A DNA stretch of 64,000 nt from the NCBI RefSeq assembly GCF_003073045.1, contig NC_037597.1:4584717-4648716 (forward strand). Reading direction: 5' to 3'. Below are positions 16,409-29,309 of the stretch, piece after piece (the stretch's first letter is position 1; each line of letters begins with the position of its first letter). The notes beneath the pieces are model-generated. The model ran no database searches. It was not told the origin of the DNA and saw only the letters and a list, made by a program, of their open reading frames with translations. The stretch comes from Pomacea canaliculata. Lineage: Eukaryota; Mollusca; Gastropoda; Architaenioglossa; Ampullariidae. Position numbers and translations under genes: made by a program.

Positions 16409-17112
16409 CTTCCACCATGACAACAGCAACAATAATAGAATTTGAGCTTATTTCTTTGTTTGGAGGTGAAATATATGCAAAGTTCCACACAGCATGGCAT
16501 AACAATGTGGAGTGCTCACCCACCTAGTGAATATATTATCATCTTTTTTCATATGACTCCTAGACTGAAAAACTCTTTTATTTATCTTGAAGTTGTAATC
16601 CAAATCCTGCCTGATCTTTACTATTGCCACTCATTATATAAATATATAACATCATTAAAAAATTGATAATAAGTTTAACCAGTTATTAAAGGCCTTAATG
16701 AATAATAAGTTTAACCACACTGTAATAATACATAATAACAATGAAAGCCTAACTGTAGTTAGAACAACAAAAATTTTTCTTTGGTATTTTTGTGTTTTGC
16801 TTTGTTTTTGTTATAAAGCAACTATCAGTATTTTTATGTCATGTTTTTGTGCAAATGTCACTTATAACACAGTAAAAACGAACACTGGGATAAATTATTC
16901 TATGAATTATTAAATTATAAGAACTCTCTTCTGCATGAATTTCTCTGAAACAAGGGTAAGTCATAAATATGGTATTGTGGATGTTTTTCATAATGAAGCA
17001 TTACCTGCTTTTCCTCTATATACAATTCGTCCTATTTTTTTTTTAAATCAAAGATTTTGTAAATAATCTTTGACTGATATCCATAAATCTGGTAAAATTA
17101 TAGTTTGTACTG
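16409..17112. other. AT-rich DNA upstream of the QPCT exons
   Basis: I see no convincing exon, although the QPCT signal-peptide exon and promoter should lie here or to the right. Short frames on both strands are low-complexity Tyr, Phe and Asn-rich products of the AT bias. Confidence 0.45.
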
Positions 17113-17287
17113 CAGGGCTTCTGCTTACGCAAAAAATTGCGTACAGTACGCATTAAAAGTTCGGAGGACCCCTTCAATTTTCGTCAATAGGGTCCCTTTC
17201 AAATTTGGGCTAAGAACAGGGACCTCTTAAAAATCTGAAGAACGGGTCCCTGGGACCCCAAAGAATTTAGCCTTAGCAGAAGCCCTG
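17113..17287. mobile_element. hAT-like MITE, 175 bp
   Basis: The ends are inverted repeats: CAGGGCTTCTGCTTA at 17113 against the complement of TTAGCAGAAGCCCTG ending at 17287 (CAGGGCTTCTGCTAA). CAGGG-type termini are characteristic of hAT elements. Flanks share GTACT (left tttGTACTg, right aGTACTta) but no exact 8 bp duplication. There is no coding capacity. The interior alternates gggtccc-type words (AGGGTCCC, GGGTCCCTGGGACCCC), which may let a transcript fold. Confidence 0.65.
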
Positions 17288-18770
17288 AGTACTTATACAA
17301 GACAACGGTTTGTATGGACTGTAAGATGTTCATGCACCTGTTGTGCTCAAATATACACCTGAGCTCTTTTTACAGGATACTTATTATTCATGATTATCTT
17401 ATCAATCGCTTGTCTTCTTCACTCTAAGCGACGACTGGCCTGGAAAGTTATTAATCAGCGGTTAACTCTGGTGAGTGGAGTGTTACCAGTGTATCAATGG
17501 TCCTAGTTAGTAATGAAGGCAGGAGTATTATGAGCATGCCTACCTGCGCCAGGATCTGTCCCCGAGTCCAGCACAGCAAAAGCAGACACAACCACTCTGC
17601 TAACGGTGCTGCACCGTGCATTTCTCGTCCTTCTCCTCCCCACTCCCCACATCAACTGTCCACATCGCACGAGTCGGAGAAGCGTCCACTCCCTCGCCTA
17701 CACCATTGCTGTGCATCCACCCTCCATGCTTCTCGCGCAGGAAAGGCGAGGATCGCATGATTGGCTGACTGGAAATTAATTTGGCCAATCGTGTTTCAGA
17801 TAAAGTGGCACTGTCTTCATAAAACCTTTTCTTACACGCTGGAGAGTTCTTATATGGCCGTCATCTTGTCAAAGTTCATCTCTCACAGTTCTGCTGACAG
17901 GCCTCTGTGGTCAGTTGTTTCAAGATGCTCTCCTACGGTCTTTTTTTTATTGTTATGGTCGTGTGCGTTTTCCTTCCCTCTATCCTTCAGGGCCGACGAA
18001 AGCCAGCCCGTGGCCCCGGGCAGACATTTCCGGGTTGATTGAAGACAGTATAAGGTTGCATGTGGGATATCACATGGAGTCGTCACAGATTTGAATACAA
18101 TTATTGGAGGTAGCAGTAACTCTAGTAGTGGTGAAGCCTACATTTTATAGAGTTCCTTGAAGTTTTTGTTTTCATCGTACTGCCTTTTCGCTTTTGTTTA
18201 AAAGAAAAAAAAAAAATGACCAAGACCCGGTTGCATTGCTCGGGCGCAAGGCCTTAGTCGGGACGTAGCAGGGGTATAGTACCCGACTAAATTTACGACC
18301 GTTGCATTGCTCCCGACTAGGCGAAGTTTAGTCCGCAGCTCGGGCGTAACTTTAGTCCAACCAGGGGGTTGGCGTAGCTGCCGACTAGCAAGTGACTAAC
18401 TGACGAGCGTCCACAGCAACTCGGTTTTGGTTTATAAATTTTACAGAAGAAACGTAGGACGACGATGTGAAACTTGTTTTTGGTAGATGAAAGTTATATA
18501 CTTTTACAAAATGGACTTTAAACTTGATAATCGTTATCGCGAACTATAACAAAATACGACGAAAGCGAGCCTTCGGAGTCACGTTTTCGATTCTATTCTT
18601 CGCGATGTATTCAAACAGTTTCAGGAGATACGATCAACGCGCATAAGTTGACAGTTTCTCGAACAATTCACAATTCTAAGGCTCTTTACAAATCGTCTAA
18701 ATAAATCAAATACCTAGCCAGAGGGATGAAAAAAAAAAAAAAAAAACAGAAATCATAATTTTACGCAATA

Positions 18771-19000
18771 GCTGGATTTCCAAGCGTTTGGGTGCGTAAA
18801 TGACATCCATGTAAAAATACAGGACCATCTGAGCACGAAAGTGAATTTGTAAATAAAAAAGGTTATCATTCAATAAATGTACAGCTAGTTTGTGATAGTG
18901 GCATAAATACAATTAACTGTGTTGTTAAGTATTCTGGAAATAGTCATGACACCAGGATTTTGACCGAGTCAAAGCTGTACCGAGCTTATGAAGTACATCC
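18771..19000 (+). pseudogene. Harbinger transposase (HARBI1-like) remnant
   Basis: One frame reads GCVNDIHVKIQ, then after a TAA stop KKGYHSINVQLVCD, then VVKYSGNSHDTRILTESKLY, ending RAYEVHP and TGA. These match in order the DDE_Tnp_4 core of PIF/Harbinger transposases: a GxxDGTHI-like block, RKGYHSxNVQxVCD with a catalytic Asp, and WPGSxHDxRILxxSxLY. The frame has at least two internal stops, and the last catalytic acidic block was not found downstream. A plus-strand poly(A)-like run at 18729-18746 interrupts the upstream part. It cannot encode an active enzyme. Confidence 0.75.
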
Positions 19001-21659
19001 TTGATTAGTCACGGGATAAACTCAAGAAAGAATTGAAGATGCAACAGTGTGCTGAAAACACACCTTCCTTGCCTTTTAAAGAAACATCAAGGTATGTCAT
19101 ACTAAATTATATTGGAGTCATAAGTTTTGGAAACAATATTTTTACATTATATTTGAATATTAGGTACACATGAAGGAAGAGAAAATTATAGTAACTGCCT
19201 TATGTTTTTTTTTCAAGTTAGTGTCTTACATGTTAATAAATTAATATATTATATTTTGCACAAATAACAAAGAGCGGAAAGTAATGGACATGTTTGAATG
19301 TGTTCACATGTGTCTCTTCAGTAAAACTTTTGCATGTATAACACATGCACACCTTTCAAGCCATGTTTCCCCTAAAGAAATAAAATAACATATATTTATG
19401 CACTTACATCTAAGCTTTTTCTCATGTATACTGTTCAGTTTTGTTATTAATTTGGTTACTATCATTTTCTAGGTTTAGCAGTTGTTGTGTGCCCATGTCA
19501 TTTGTATAAAGATGCAGAATATATGATTCCTTTTTGCCTATTTGCAGGTACAGTCCAAAGAGAGCTATAGTTATCATCATGGCATGCATAGTATTGCACA
19601 AGTATAGTATGCATTCTGTATGATGAGCATGATGATAATCGTGATGTTGAACTTTATGGAGGTCAACAAGCCTTAAGTGCAAGAACAAAGCAAGAATCCC
19701 TTATTCACAGATCCTTCTCCTAGAGCTCTAATATTTGATGGTAAAGTACAATTTATTTGTATGCAGAATTTCAAAGTTAGAATTAAGACATGTCTTTTTC
19801 ATCAGATTAAGCAAAACTTGTGATCAGCATAAGTCCTCCTAGAGGTTTAAGATAAAGGCTGGATGAATAACAGCCTCAAACATGCACTGTGTTTGTCATA
19901 TATGTAGACCAGCCAGCCTTGTCAGTAATTTTAGAAGCTTTTGTATAAAGATGTCCTGGTGAAAGTTCATAAAGAGTTTCAAATATGCGACACAGGACTA
20001 GTTTTAAATAATGATTACCCTGTATTTGGTTAATGGTATAGGAAGGTGTGATTACTGTGGGGAGGGATGTGTGGAGGTCAAATGTCCCATCACCATGAAA
20101 GGTAGAAACAAAAGTGCTGATGATTTTGGATGGTGAACATCCCCAAACAGTGGGAGCTTTAAACTAAGCACAACACCTAGTTATTTTACCCAGGTACAGC
20201 TTCAAATGTTCCTAACTGGAACTTATGATTTTCTTGTATGGTCACCACCCTCACTCATTATTACTAATACAGTGTATGTTTCCCTGATTCTGGAATGTTG
20301 CAGCACAGAGGGACTCTCATTTCCACAAGTGTTGCAGCAGGGACCAGATGATGGAAGTCATATGATTCTTTGCGACACTCTCCCTATCAGGGCTTACAAT
20401 GAAGAGGGTACCAACTGGGAAAAAGATGTGCTTCTAAAAAGTGGTTTAAATTTGTATGAAGCCAGATAATTCAAGCAATTTTCTCTTTTTATAATATTTT
20501 TTTACAGTAAAAGAGCTTCTTTCAATGAAAATAGTTTTGTCTTAGTTTTAAATATCTGTGTGGCTCAATAAGCATACATTGTAGGTTTTCGAGCCTACAT
20601 GTAAATACTGTAGTTCTTAGCGTTTACAGGTGTATATTACAGATTTTAGTGTGCACATGTTTTTTTCCCTCTGTTGGACCACCCCTTTGCCATGGTCAAG
20701 TGGCATGCTTGTCTCAATGACCCCCAGAAATATGCCGACAGGAGCACTAGCTCCTGGCATGGTCACCCATTTTGGAGAGCTCAAAAGTGGTTCACTGGTC
20801 CTCTAGTTTAAAGGGGATGGGCAATGGACTAACAATTCATTCATATAAAAGCATATGATTACTGAAACTGGCAACATCCCAACAAACTGTGGGACAAGTC
20901 TGAGATGGCAATTACAAGATTGCGTACTGAAAATATTTCATTTATAATACACAATATGCAAAAAACAGATATACATGAACTACAATTATGTTTGTACCTG
21001 GATTCACCTTTCAACTGAACAATTTTCATTATCACCTGAATAAAGTAGAGAGGGAGCACTTGAACTGTTATTGAATAGTCCTGAGCTCATTTCAATAGGG
21101 GAGAGAGCAGTAACATTACATTCCTCGCTTGCTGCCGACTAGAATGAAAACCAATACATAGTGTACGGCAGAATTTACTTTTAATGATTGCAAAAAAAAA
21201 AAGATTTTATATATATCCCGTTTGTCAACTCCTTTTTCAAGACAAGGATTTAGGATTCTTGCACTTTCTTTTTTTATTCCCTCAAAAAATATGTGCATTT
21301 TAACATGTTAGAATGTTGGTACCATGCAGCATAACAGACATACATGTTGCACTCAATTCATCAACCAATACATGAATGCTGACTAATAGTGACATGATCT
21401 AATACACATTCAGCTATGAGGACTTAAGACTGAAAAGTTTAATGAATCAACACAAAAAAGAACTACAGCTAGTAAGTTCCAACTAATTACAATAATATAT
21501 AAAGTAAAATAAAAATTACATTAATATTTAAGAACTATTAATGTTGTTTAAAAAACTGCCATGATTCATGATACTGGCTATGAATAGAGAAGAATGATCA
21601 ATTAACAGAGCGTTTAAATATTTTTTAGTAACTGATGTGTTCAACGCCATTGAAACTTG

Positions 21660-21873
21660 GATTAATAATGCAAAATTTGTAAAGCACATACCCTCCTAAG
21701 GAGCTTGCTCTTAGCTCTTAAGAACAAGAACCAAACATGGACAACATATGCGAGGAACAGGAAAACAAATAACATATGAACTATAAAAGAATACACAACA
21801 GTACTAACAAAGAATAAATTCAAATACAGAAAACAAAGAGGAACTAAATAACAAGAGCTGAGAGTAACATGTT
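21660..21873 (-). repeat. SINE-like or LINE-tail repeat, second family, copy 1
   Basis: The complement matches 59669-59898 over about 215 bp. Shared blocks include TGTTACTCTCAGCTCTTGTT, GTTCATATGTTATTTGTTT and a tail with the palindrome CTCCTTAGGAG, then TATGTGCT-TACAAATT and an ATT-rich end. Hairpin plus ATT-rich tail is typical of 3' ends of CR1/L2-like LINEs and SINEs that borrow them. It is nested inside the Harbinger element, so it is younger than that insertion. Confidence 0.7.
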
Positions 21874-24800
21874 ATTGCAAAATATCATGATTATGCAACC
21901 CAAACATAATTTAGGATTGCATCCATCCACTCTGCAATCTGAGGTTGAGGACTTCATTTTGTACAGGGACATTTTACATTGTGGACATTGTTTATCACTC
22001 GCGGAGCATTTCTTCATTGCCTGAAAATAACAAATTGCAATCTGTGTCAGCCAGAGCGATACTTTATTTTCCAAATTGATTCCACCTATCAAAAAAACTA
22101 TTTTTATGCATTACTTTTGTGGTTGTTTACATGCAAAAAACTTAAAACAGTTTATTTACCTCATGCATTGATCGTTCTGCCGACGACTGGGCACACACCG
22201 TCCTCGCCACATCTTTCCGCTGCTTCTTTTAGTTGCAGTCCGTTCGAAATTTTGACAAGAGCAATGTCTGATTTGCAGCGACTGTCACTATTAATCCATA
22301 GACGTTTTATTTTTCAATTTGTCTTTCACTTTTGCATCTGACATTTTCGAGATTAGAGTGATCTCCCGCGTGAAAATTTCGTTTCGCGGTGGAAACCCGT
22401 GAAGGTTTTTGTAAAACCCTTAGTCCGTAGCTACTAGTTCGGACGTGGCTAGTCGCGAGCCTAGTCCAGAGCAGTGCAACCGGCGTAAGTGAGGAGACTA
22501 GCTAGTCGGGTATAAGGGGGTTTAGTCGGGACTAGCAGGGGACTAGCTACGCCCGAGCAATGCAACCGGGTCCAGGATCGGGCCCCCTCTTGCCGCTGGC
22601 CTGGGTATACCATCCCTTCCTGCCCCTCCCTCTCATCAGGCTGGTACCCTCTTTTGGAAAGGTAATTGTGGGTGGGTGGGGGGAAAGAGAAGTTAAGAGT
22701 AATGCTGATGCTTCATACGATGGATATGCAACATATGCGAATTAAAAAGTTTAGATTTCTACCAAAAATAGTTAATTTACACCCCGGCCACCCCCAACTG
22801 CACATAGACACTCTTCTGTGGTTCTGCCCTTTCCTGCTACAGAATGAGTGAGTTTGTTTTTTTTAACACGTAATAATTTGCATTATGTTTGTTCTGATCT
22901 TTGCCTTCGTGTACGGGGTATTCAGGTGCATCGATCGCTCCTCCATGGGCTGGAGACGCGCTGTAAAAGTGCGGCATAATCGTAGTCGTCAATGTTATAT
23001 CGTCGTCGATTGCTGTTGTTGAATCTAGGCTAAGATATACAGTGTGGACCCAGCGTGTACAAGAAGCATAGCAAAGCAGCTGGAAATAAAATGCCAGTGT
23101 CTAAGATGTTTTGTTTCCCTGCAGAATATCTTAAATGCAAGTCTGTGTGGAGATTATATTAAATGTCGCCATCTCTTAATTCCCAGCGCTGTTTCCTTGC
23201 AGACAACCATAATGCTCTAATGAATAATTTAGGGGTATAAAGGGGAAGTTATAAGATGGGGGGAAGTAATCCCGATAATTTACTGGCACGAGTGGGATGC
23301 CGAGTGAGGGTGGGGGTATATTATCTCGGGGATCAATGGCTGGGAATGATGAAACGTCCATGGAGTTTAACGATTGTCTTTCCCAGATGTAAGGAAGACT
23401 GTGAGTGATGGCGCGGCGAATGACCGAGGCTATGCTAACATGGACCAGAGAAATCACGATGACTTCTGAAATAAATTACAGACAAGCAGACCGATGGACG
23501 GTTTAGGTACGGACGGATAGACAGGAATCAATGCATGAAAGGGGGCACATATATACAGGTGGAGGCCAAACAGCACAGTGATGTCCTAAAGGTATAATTA
23601 AACCTTGTAATTAATATTTTAACCTCATACACCTGAGGGTTCCCGCTAACCTTGAACAGTCATAGACCTCGACTTCTTTCCCGTCATCTTGAAGTTAGCG
23701 TAGTCGATACTTGAAGGTCTGCTTTAGCTGTAGTCTGTTTGCAATTTGCTGATTTACGCTCAAACATGGTACATCTAGACTAGTGGGTGTCGATTCAATC
23801 TCTTTCAATAGACGCGAGAAAGGAAACACGAGAATATCAGTGGTTGTCTTTGTTGTTCGCCTTCATTCGAGGGCGCAAAGGACAATGACTCCTGATCTTG
23901 TGATGGCAGCGGTGTGTGGGAGAGAACACAAAAATTACATATAGCGGGTGCGCGCGCGTGTGGGTGTGTGTAAACTACAGTGACCCGTGGTCTGGTAAAG
24001 TCCAGTGACATCTGTCGAGGTAAAATACTTTTTCTGGTATTTAGACTTAGTGAGGTAAACTACTAGGTGAGGTAAAACAGTTATTCTCGGGGTTGTGAAA
24101 TACCGGCATACCCGGTCTGTTGCTAGTTTAGTCATATCTGGTGAGATAAAGTTAGTCATCCTTGATCAAAATGCTGTTCCTTATTCTGATATCCCTCCAG
24201 TGGCACCAGTGTGCATGATTTGTCGTGCCTGAGAATAATCTGTCGGGAAAAGACCACCTGTCGACTAACTTCCGCTTTTCATTAGGGAACTTATAGGTCA
24301 CGATTTTGCTTAAAATTTGTTGCTGAGAAATTACCTGACGGGGACAGGGATAATCTAGCTTTTCAGTCATAATGACCTTTTACGTTAATACCTGCATGAC
24401 TGAGCCAGTAGATAAAGAAGTAAATAAGAAAGAAAGATGGCTTATTACAAAAGCGGTTGAATTATTTTAGAATAGTCAATTGTACCGTTCAGCTTAAACT
24501 TGCAGTGAAGCATCAAAACTGTTTCGGTTGGGAACTCGCCCACGCAAAACCACCTACTAGCTGCTTTCCTTCATAGAAGTTGCTCTGCACTTCACCGACA
24601 TATAAATCGAGTGGCTGTCTGGGAGAAGCACTACTACACAGCCAGACATGACCACTGTCCCGTCTTGGCGCCAGCCATACAGTGGTGATGACAAAGAGGC
24701 CGCACCTGCTGATTAAAGATCCGGCATCGGCAAGATGGCGACATTTTACACGGTTGTCCCTCCCCCACTGCATTCATTCCTCCCTCTTCCCCTTCCCCAC

Positions 24801-26726
24801 ATTACAACGATTTTCTTCTCAGTCCTCTTCTCCTTTACACCTGACTCCGAGGAAGCGACCCCTGGAGTTTCGGTGCCTTTGTAACCTTGTACCATCCTTT
24901 GTCGGCTAGCAGATTAAGAACATGGAAACGATCAGACCATGTTCTTTGATGTCAGAGCCTTTGGGAATGAGAAAGGTAATGCGTATGCCATATTTTTATG
25001 TGTAATCTGTATGCCAGAAAACGAAATGATCGTGTAAGCTCGACTAGTCATAGGTGTAATTGAAATATGTTTATTCAAAATCATCTCAAAATGACTCTCT
25101 CTCTCTATATATATATCGTGTATCTGTCAGTCAGAAAGTGCATACAAAATGAACAAAAAAAAAAAAAAACCCAAAAAAACAAAACAAAAACAACAACTGA
25201 AAAGCTTTTACATGTTCAAAACAAATAACGGGGCTTGAATTTAATTCCAACTCAATCGCAGAGTGCGATCTAGGTCGTGCTGCTGCGCATTATAAATACC
25301 TATTATTTTTTATCAAATCAGTTTTGTACGACAACAGAATATTTAAGGCTGACATCGTCATCAAAACGACTGTTTATTGCCCGGAGATGATCGTGATAAT
25401 AATAGTGTTGTTACTATTCTAACATCATCAAGTAGTTTGGGTGAGAATAGATGGGGAGATTCAGATAAAAACAAGCAAACAAACAAGGTTAAAGGGAAAC
25501 AGACTATAAAATAAAAATTGGTCGATTCATCCTGTACTTTGGTTGCTAGGGTTACTTAGGATGGGGGGTGAGGCGGCAGAGATAACAATCCCCGGCAAGG
25601 ATAATGTTTCAAATATTGGACGGGTGATGGACACGGCCCGCTTAACGTTGTTTGTACCGCCCACAGCAGTCGATCCATCATCTCCCCCTCCCCACTCACT
25701 CACCCACACACACAGTAGGTGGCAAGACTTGTCCCTGGTCCCCATAGCCACGCCGCCATGTCATAATTTGTGCACAAACACTAAGTGGACATCGTATCCC
25801 ACTATTTGAAATGTTGAGTTGTTGGGTTTTGCCTGTTTATCTCAGTTCACAGACTAGTCACAAGAGAATACAGAATCCTGATTTCTCATATAAATTCAGG
25901 TCCAGTTAAACTGTTAAAGGAATACCATAACATGGCTTTCTTGCACTAGGTACTCCTAGGTGACTTTGGAATTAATAATAAATATCAAGAAAAGTATATA
26001 GAAAAAATAGATTGTTTTCATCCTGATTTCAATTATACAAAGATTTTTGTTCTACAGCTCACATCGCTTTCATGAATGTTTTTTAATATTTTAATTTACT
26101 TTCAATTTTATATTTGAAACTGAAAATGAATAAGATTACAATTTTGAACGGCCAGTACATCAACAATTAACTACTGAAAACTTAGAAAGCATTATCTGGA
26201 ACACTAACAACGAACCGCTCTATTTTTTCCCCAAGACAACCACGTATTGAAATATATTAGTAATATAACTTCAAAACTAGGATTTCAAGCAAAATGTCAC
26301 TTCTCTAAACTATCACACTTGTCTAAGAAACGTTCAAAAGCGAAAGATCGTTTAGGAAAGGATGTAACTCTGGTTTTAATTAAGCGACAAAAATGGATAT
26401 TGCTTCATCTATGGCTTTTTCAGATGTCCATACTTTGTTCCATAACATTTCAGACTGACATCAAAGTATGTTGTGTGATCTTCTGATGTACTTTTTCTTT
26501 TATAAAACGAAAGATTCTAATCAACATGAAATTCCTTCAGGATGCATTCTGAATAAGCCTTGAGACCTGGGCACTCTGATAAAGATGTCACGTGCTGTCT
26601 CTCTTCTTATTCCATCGTCACACCTGGCAACAAGTCTTGCCCTCTTCAGCTGCTGCTTCCACTGGTTTGTCCAGCAGCTTCTCTCACAACTACATCTGTA
26701 CAAATTTCTCGCAATGTCTTCACTGG

Positions 26727-26790
26727 TGTGGCTTAGCTTTCTCACCGTGATATGACCATTGGTGCTGACACGGTGATAAACAACATACTA
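26727..26790 (+). repeat. Diverged copy of the first SINE-like family
   Basis: CACCGTGATATGACC, then TTGGTGCTGACACGGTGATAAACAACA, follows the same order as the tail of the copies at 2383 and 27942 (GCCGTGATATAGCC, then GCTGACACGGCGTAAAACA). Many differences suggest an older copy or a related subfamily. Confidence 0.4.
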
Positions 26791-27023
26791 CTTCTGTTGT
26801 TTGTGGAAGGCATACAGTGTCTGGTGCTTATGCATTGCTTCATTCATAGGCCCTGGCTATTCATCAATTTTCTCAGCAAGCCATTCCGCAGTTTTTGTAA
26901 TTGTGCCGCCGGAATAGGGAAAGACTGGTGATGAAAAAAAAAAAACCCGCCTTGACTTCCTCATATGGAAGTTCATCTGTCCAAAGATTTCTTCACTTAG
27001 CTTGTTGACAAGAGGGCAGTGCT

Positions 27024-27205
27024 TAAAGGGCAACATCAACTCTCAGTGAAAATCTCTGGAAATAGAGCATAAAGTATCATAAAAACATATGCCGGAGGCA
27101 TTTCTTGACGAAAATGCACGAGAAATATTATATCAATCTTTGTTTCTTAATGACACATTTGTCGAGTAAACAGGAACTGATGATGGGGTGGTATTTCTAA
27201 AACTA
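27024..27205 (+). repeat. Relict of the TTAA-flanked MITE family, left part
   Basis: Starting at TTAA then AGGGCAACATCAACTCTCAG, about 180 bp track the left part of the element at 44729-45027: GAGCATAA-AGTATCA-AAAAACATAT-CCGG-GG-ATTT, TGACGAAAA, CG-GAGAAATAT, TTTCTTAAT-ACAC and TTTGTCGAG all recur in order. No matching right terminus was seen, so this copy is truncated or too diverged. Confidence 0.6.
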
Positions 27206-27941
27206 GCCTCGTCTACATCACAATCACACTCACTAGCTTGGAGTATCTACTTTCACTATAATCATTATAATCAAACTCTGTGTGTGTGTCAATAATAAAT
27301 AATTATTTTGTTTAATGTTACAATTACTGCGTTTGGAATATAAGAGACCGATTACTGAGTTTGTTTTTTTTTACATTTTTTATTGTGATCATTAGTCCGC
27401 GATCTCTCTTTCTGATGTCCGTTATTTTGCTAGTGGCAGGTGTACATAATAGATAATGTACTTGTCTTCGTGCCACATTAGCCTCAAGCTTCGTGTGTTC
27501 AACCGTAAATTAATGTCTTTTGGCAGACGAACTAACCACTTTGGTCCAGACTTCAGTGATGGTCACATGGTCCCAACACGGGGGGTCTCCTGTCTCTGTG
27601 CAGCGCAGACTTAACGAGGTGCCAGACTTGCACTAAAGCATCCCACTCCAGCATCCATCCCCCAACCCACCTCTTTCCTCGCCCCGCGCATGCCAAGTGC
27701 TCGTATATCATAGCACCAGTCGGAGTTCACAAAACATCAGGCCACACTTGTTAAGATAAATTGAGCATCTGTCCTGGGTACACGACATGGCACAAACAGG
27801 AATCTCTTCTTCTGCCATTAGGGTCATTTAAGAAAGTGGCTGTTACCGTATCTCAGGTCATCTAAGAAAACGGCAATATTTACAAGCTAAACAGTCTATT
27901 ATTCCTCTCTTCTATCTTCCGCCCTCCCCCACTCTCTCTAC

Positions 27942-28036
27942 GCTGTTCTTTCGCTGCACGTGGCATCTGTTTACAGGGCTGGCTGCTTGCCGTAATATAG
28001 CCTCAGTTGCTGACACGGCGTAAAACAACAATTCCC
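27942..28036 (+). repeat. SINE-like dispersed repeat, copy 2
   Basis: This is the partner of 2383-2480, differing at only a handful of sites over about 95 bp (for example TCGCTGC for TCTCTGC and CCGTAATATAG for CCGTGATATAG), so the two copies are fairly recent. It also ends AATTCCCCCC. No tRNA-like head is evident. Confidence 0.65.
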
Positions 28037-29309
28037 CCCCCCACTCTCGCTGAAAGTGGTCTTATTTATCATTGGATTTTATGCACTGTGGTTCTATGAT
28101 ACATAATGATTGACAGATGTTTACACCCTTTCTGGAGTTATGCTCTAGGAGAAATGAAGAATCTCTCTCTCTCACACACACACGCACAAATACAGAGTTT
28201 AAAGGATCAATAACACATCATTTATGAATGTTTGCTAAAGATCCGACAGTTATACTCAGTTACCCATTTCAATAATATGTACAAAATTTCAGAAAACCGT
28301 AAGCCTCTTCCTGAGGGAGGGGGACATTTCTGACTAGATATTGGAAGGAAGCAAAGCGTTAAGACGAGAAACTTAAATCACAGAACTTGTTTTCTCTCCT
28401 GAAATAAATAAACAAACAAATATCGTGGGAGGCAGAAAAAGATGGAGAGGGTTAAAAAAAGAACTAGAATTGCAACAGTTCACAAAGGAGTGTTAAATGA
28501 CAGATAATCAGCCTCATTCTGGAATGTATAACCCTGCGCGGTCAACATGGGGGTGGACTTTGCCAAAGCGGTCTCATTTTAGTAACAACCCCACAAAATA
28601 ACAAAAAGAGAAGAAAGGGAGGGACAAAAAAGGACGAGTGAAGTTATCCAGAAGGTGATAAACACTGACTGCTGGGCTCGGCGTGAGTGCACAGTGCGTG
28701 AAACGTCACAACTCGCGTGGCACTCCCGAGGGTTCCTTTCTCTGGCACCACTCCCCCGGTCACACTCCGGTCGCACACGCCTGCAATTTCACACTTATTT
28801 TGAGGACGGACCAGGGGCCAAGCAGCACCGAGGTGTAATCCATCGATTTTCTCAGAATTCTTCGAGTGTCTGGAATAGAAAGCGGCCTTCAGTTCCATGC
28901 TGATTGCAATCGTCAAAGTCGCGCTGCCAGAAAATGTCGTTAGTGGCGGTAGCCTCTTTCTCTCTCCTTTCTCCGAAGAGTTAAGTCCATCGATTTCTGA
29001 GACTCTTGAGAGTCGTGGCATTGAAATCTGTGCCCCAACCGTGGATTCATTCGTTGTCACAGTCGCGATTTTGTCATTTTTCCGTCTTCTTAATTTTTTT
29101 CTTCTTCTTCACCATCACCCTTCTAAAAAGCAACATTTTTGGTCTACTTATATGATTTTAAATCGAGGTCACACACCAGGCATAAGTGTAACTATCAATG
29201 AGCTGAATGGACCTAAAGGTCAAGAGCCCGACTCCAACGCACGCCTCCAGCAGGTTATAAAGAACAGCAATTATTAATCGTGGAAAAAGCTTTTAAATTC
29301 TAGAATTGG

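Larger units (their letters stand above)
18224..22572 (+). mobile_element. PIF/Harbinger-type DNA transposon, 4.35 kb, with nested insertion
   Basis: Perfect 23 bp terminal inverted repeats, beginning GACCCGGTTGCATTGCTC and continuing GGGCG, bound the element. Flanking trinucleotides are CAA on the left and CAG on the right, so a 3 bp target duplication is possible but imperfect. A second, diverged copy of the terminal motif sits inside each end (18297-18321 and 22459-22483 in opposite orientation), and the subterminal 150-200 bp at both ends is full of GACTAG/CTAGTC words, likely transposase-binding repeats. A broken DDE_Tnp_4 transposase lies at 18771-19000. A SINE-like copy (21660-21873) has inserted in the right half. 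The second Harbinger gene (Myb-like) was not recognised. Intact ends around decayed coding DNA suggest mobilisation in trans. Confidence 0.8.
22573..29309. other. Gene-free interval right of the Harbinger element
   Basis: No convincing coding exon. It holds a CTCT/TATA microsatellite and poly(A) at 25098-25170, a diverged repeat of the first SINE-like family (26727-26790) and a clear one (27942-28036), and a relict of the TTAA-flanked MITE family (27024-27205). Open frames of 126-138 codons at 28644-29277 overlap on opposite strands and match no family. A GC-richer patch with GATGGCGACATTTTA at about 24733 and T/C-rich flanks looks promoter-like, but no gene follows it. Confidence 0.55.

Noticed and set aside
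17497-18090. Possible first exon of QPCT on the minus strand (frames at 17600-17788 and 17883-18086).
   Set aside because: Neither has a hydrophobic signal peptide, nor a donor in a phase that fits the downstream exons.
28644-29277. Overlapping open frames of 138 and 126 codons on opposite strands.
   Set aside because: No family resemblance, no splice or signal features, and mutual overlap on both strands suggests chance in GC-richer DNA.
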